Translations under genes and position numbers: made by a program
In this document: one piece after another, positions 62,514 to 64,000 of the stretch
Position numbering within the stretch: the first letter of the stretch is position 1
How the letters are laid out: each line of letters opens with the position of its first letter
Notes under the pieces: generated by a model
The model's input: the letters and a program-made list of their open reading frames with translations, nothing else
The model's database searches: none
Told to the model about the DNA's origin: nothing
From: Bacteroidia bacterium
Lineage (GTDB): Bacteria > Bacteroidota > Bacteroidia > B-17B0 > Aurantibacillaceae
Assembly (NCBI GenBank): GCA_021740825.1
Contig: JAIOZA010000001.1
Span: 1-64,000 of the forward strand
DNA: 64,000 nt
Reading direction: 5' to 3'

Positions 62514-63703
62514 TTCGTTACAATTTCATTTGTATTTTTTGAAGCCTTTTTAGAACCACTATACATTTCGTATTTCAACAATTTACATTCTAAAGACGCA
62601 TTGAATAATGTCATTTTTTTACTTGGGTGTAAACCAATAGATTTAATCGCTTCCATATTGGATGAAATAATCCAACAGGTCCAACCTCCAAAATCCTTTT
62701 TCAATTTATCGCCAATTTGCTTATAAAATGCATTCGTATCTTCCATTTTAATGCGCTCATCATAAGGGGGATTTAATAAAATAGTGCCGTGTGGTTTGGT
62801 TGGCATTATATCAAAAAATGAAATATGTTCATACTGAATCACATCATCTACTTTTGCAACTCCACCATTACGCTTAGCCATTTCGAGAGGAATAATTTCA
62901 ATATCACTCGAAATAATAGTTGGCATATCGTCTTTTATGCGATTAATACAACTATCATAGATTGTATCCCACAATTCTTTATCAAAATCATGCCATTTCA
63001 TAAAACCAAACTCTTCTCTGAATACACCAGGCGGAATATTATTAGCATATAAAGCTGCTTCAATACCCAAAGTTCCGCTACCGCACATGCCATCAATTAA
63101 TGGTAAATGTGGCTGCCAATTAGATAATAATACTATACCTGCAGCCAAAACTTCTTTCATTGGGGCAGTATCAATATCAACTCTATAGCCACGTTTAAAT
63201 AAAGAATCACCACTACTATCTAAACTAACATTAACCTGATTTCTAAAGATATGAACATAAATTCTTAAAGTTGGCCTTTCTAAATCTACATTAGGTCTCA
63301 CATTAAATTTTTCTACAAAACGATCACAAATAGCATCTTTTGTTTTTTGAGAGATATATAAACTATGGTCAAACTCATCCGAATTAACAGTAGCATTAAT
63401 TGCTAATGTATCATCGGTATTTAATAATTCTTCCCATTCATATTCCTTCATTTTATCGTAAAGCTCATGTTCATTTTCTGCTGTAAAAGAATAAATAGGA
63501 ACTAATACCTTAAGAGCGGTGCGCAAACATAAATTTGCTTTATACATAAAACCTTTGTCTCCAGTAAATGAAACGCCACGTTTAAATGAAACAATATCTC
63601 GGGCACCCAACTTCATTAACTCATTTACTAATACATCTTCTAAACCATGAAAAGTAGTAGCTTTCATTTCAAAATCATGGTCGGTGTTTTTTTTATCTTT
63701 CAA
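62510..63703 (-). CDS. THUMP-domain 23S rRNA methyltransferase (RlmL-type)
   Basis: Protein of 397 residues. An N-terminal ferredoxin-like/THUMP region (about 15-160) is followed by a class I SAM-dependent methyltransferase with DGMCGSGTLGIEAAL (motif I, about 200) and the amino-methyltransferase motif NPPYDERI (about 312). This is the layout of the N2-guanine methyltransferase domain of RlmL, acting on 23S rRNA. Only this half of the bifunctional E. coli protein is present, as is normal in Bacteroidota. ATG 63667 (MKATTFHGLED) is an alternative start that fits the family N-terminus better. Its stop overlaps the rdgB stop by 4 bases. Confidence 0.88.
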   Translation of the reverse strand: MKDKKNTDHDFEMKATTFHGLEDVLVNELMKLGARDIVSFKRGVSFTGDKGFMYKANLCLRTALKVLVPIYSFTAENEHELYDKMKEYEWEELLNTDDTLAINATVNSDEFDHSLYISQKTKDAICDRFVEKFNVRPNVDLERPTLRIYVHIFRNQVNVSLDSSGDSLFKRGYRVDIDTAPMKEVLAAGIVLLSNWQPHLPLIDGMCGSGTLGIEAALYANNIPPGVFREEFGFMKWHDFDKELWDTIYDSCINRIKDDMPTIISSDIEIIPLEMAKRNGGVAKVDDVIQYEHISFFDIMPTKPHGTILLNPPYDERIKMEDTNAFYKQIGDKLKKDFGGWTCWIISSNMEAIKSIGLHPSKKMTLFNASLECKLLKYEMYSGSKKASKNTNEIVTN

Positions 63704-63759
63704 GGGATTTATATTTTTATTACCACGATAAATTTATTTACAGTGATCTTGTTTTTGAA

Positions 63760-64000
63760 TTATCTATTCTTGACGGCATTAAACACTTCTTTCATAAAAC
63801 CAGAAGCAAATACAAAATCTACTAGCTCAGGATTTGTTGTTTTTAAAATATCTTGACTGTTACCTGTCCACCAATGTTTGCCTTTATAAATATATAGTAT
63901 CTTTTGGCCTATCTCCACAACCGAATTCATGTCGTGAGTAATAACAATTGTTGTGATATTAAATTCGTGTGTTAAGCTTTGAATTAAGTTATCAATCACA
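63760..64000 (-). CDS. ABC transporter ATP-binding protein, C-terminal part (MlaF-like; cut by window edge)
   Basis: Partial: the gene runs off the end of the window and the visible 79 residues are the C-terminus. The switch histidine lies in TIVITHDMNSVVEIGQKILY, followed by the phrase YIYKGKHWWTGNSQDIL. The THDMNSVxxIG pattern is that of the ATPase of MCE/Mla lipid-transport systems in Bacteroidota (MlaF). An MlaD-like gene lies at 42 kb, so the two may belong to one transport system even though they are far apart. No signal for its partner permease is visible. Confidence 0.8.
   Translation of the reverse strand, partial: VIDNLIQSLTHEFNITTIVITHDMNSVVEIGQKILYIYKGKHWWTGNSQDILKTTNPELVDFVFASGFMKEVFNAVKNR

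Noticed and set aside
1-64000. tRNA, rRNA, CRISPR or prophage features
   Set aside because: No tRNA-like T-loop and acceptor combination, no rRNA motifs, no direct-repeat/spacer array and no phage genes were seen on either strand.

Overview
This window is a stretch of an AT-rich Bacteroidota chromosome. Several observations point there. Two exported proteins end in type IX secretion (T9SS) sorting domains. There is a TonB-dependent receptor with a CarboxypepD-like plug extension next to a DUF4249 lipoprotein. Families largely confined to Bacteroidota occur (DUF5106/TlpA, DUF5522, the secreted 'asparagine synthetase B'-like protein), and candidate promoters resemble the TAnnTTTG type. The genus cannot be named from this sequence. 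I saw no rRNA, tRNA, CRISPR array, prophage or transposase gene.

Layout. 0.1-8.5 kb: DUF2805 protein, FrnE-like DsbA, acyl-CoA dehydrogenase, AnmK, CrcB, a DUF5106 thiol-disulfide protein and a patatin/beta-barrel protein. 8.6-16.1 kb, mostly + strand: orphan Opp/Dpp-type permease, TpiA, PrmA, a small membrane protein, a GlcD-like FAD oxidase, a T9SS cargo protein and an L,D-transpeptidase. 16.1-24.3 kb: DUF4249/TonB receptor pair, an AddA-like helicase-nuclease, an LEA-2 lipoprotein and ferrochelatase. 24.6-29.9 kb: Dxr, RseP, an exported unknown, an OmpA-like lipoprotein, MscL and DUF1294.

30.0-36.7 kb is a long minus-strand run: SlyD, an ALDH7 dehydrogenase, two VOC proteins, a 2-aminomuconate-deaminase-like RidA protein, ThiL, a GxxExxY nuclease-like gene and an ALDH8-type 2-aminomuconate-semialdehyde dehydrogenase. 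The ALDH8 and RidA enzymes catalyse consecutive steps of lower kynurenine/aminomuconate catabolism. 36.9-42 kb: two adjacent exported beta-barrel genes, a PLP deaminase, a porin, the short DUF5522 gene and a polytopic membrane protein. 42-46.2 kb: an MCE/MlaD protein, a two-gene Fe-S electron-transfer module and a TPR lipoprotein. 46.2-53.3 kb: a T9SS-exported M1 aminopeptidase, then a tightly joined dinB-dnaE pair behind a clean dyad. 53.5-64 kb: UbiD decarboxylase, NTF2-like protein, the secreted 'AsnB-like' protein, a secreted NUC1 nuclease with a Cys/His tail, an aminotransferase coupled to an unusual FAD-monooxygenase/DsbA fusion, RdgB, RlmL-type methyltransferase and the end of an ABC ATPase gene.

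The most interesting structures are: (1) a 489-bp unit carrying the GxxExxY gene between inverted repeats, with a gene-less copy 24 kb away; (2) the aminotransferase plus monooxygenase-DsbA fusion operon; (3) the dyad in front of dinB-dnaE; and (4) at least three further families of dispersed inverted repeats in the intergenic regions.
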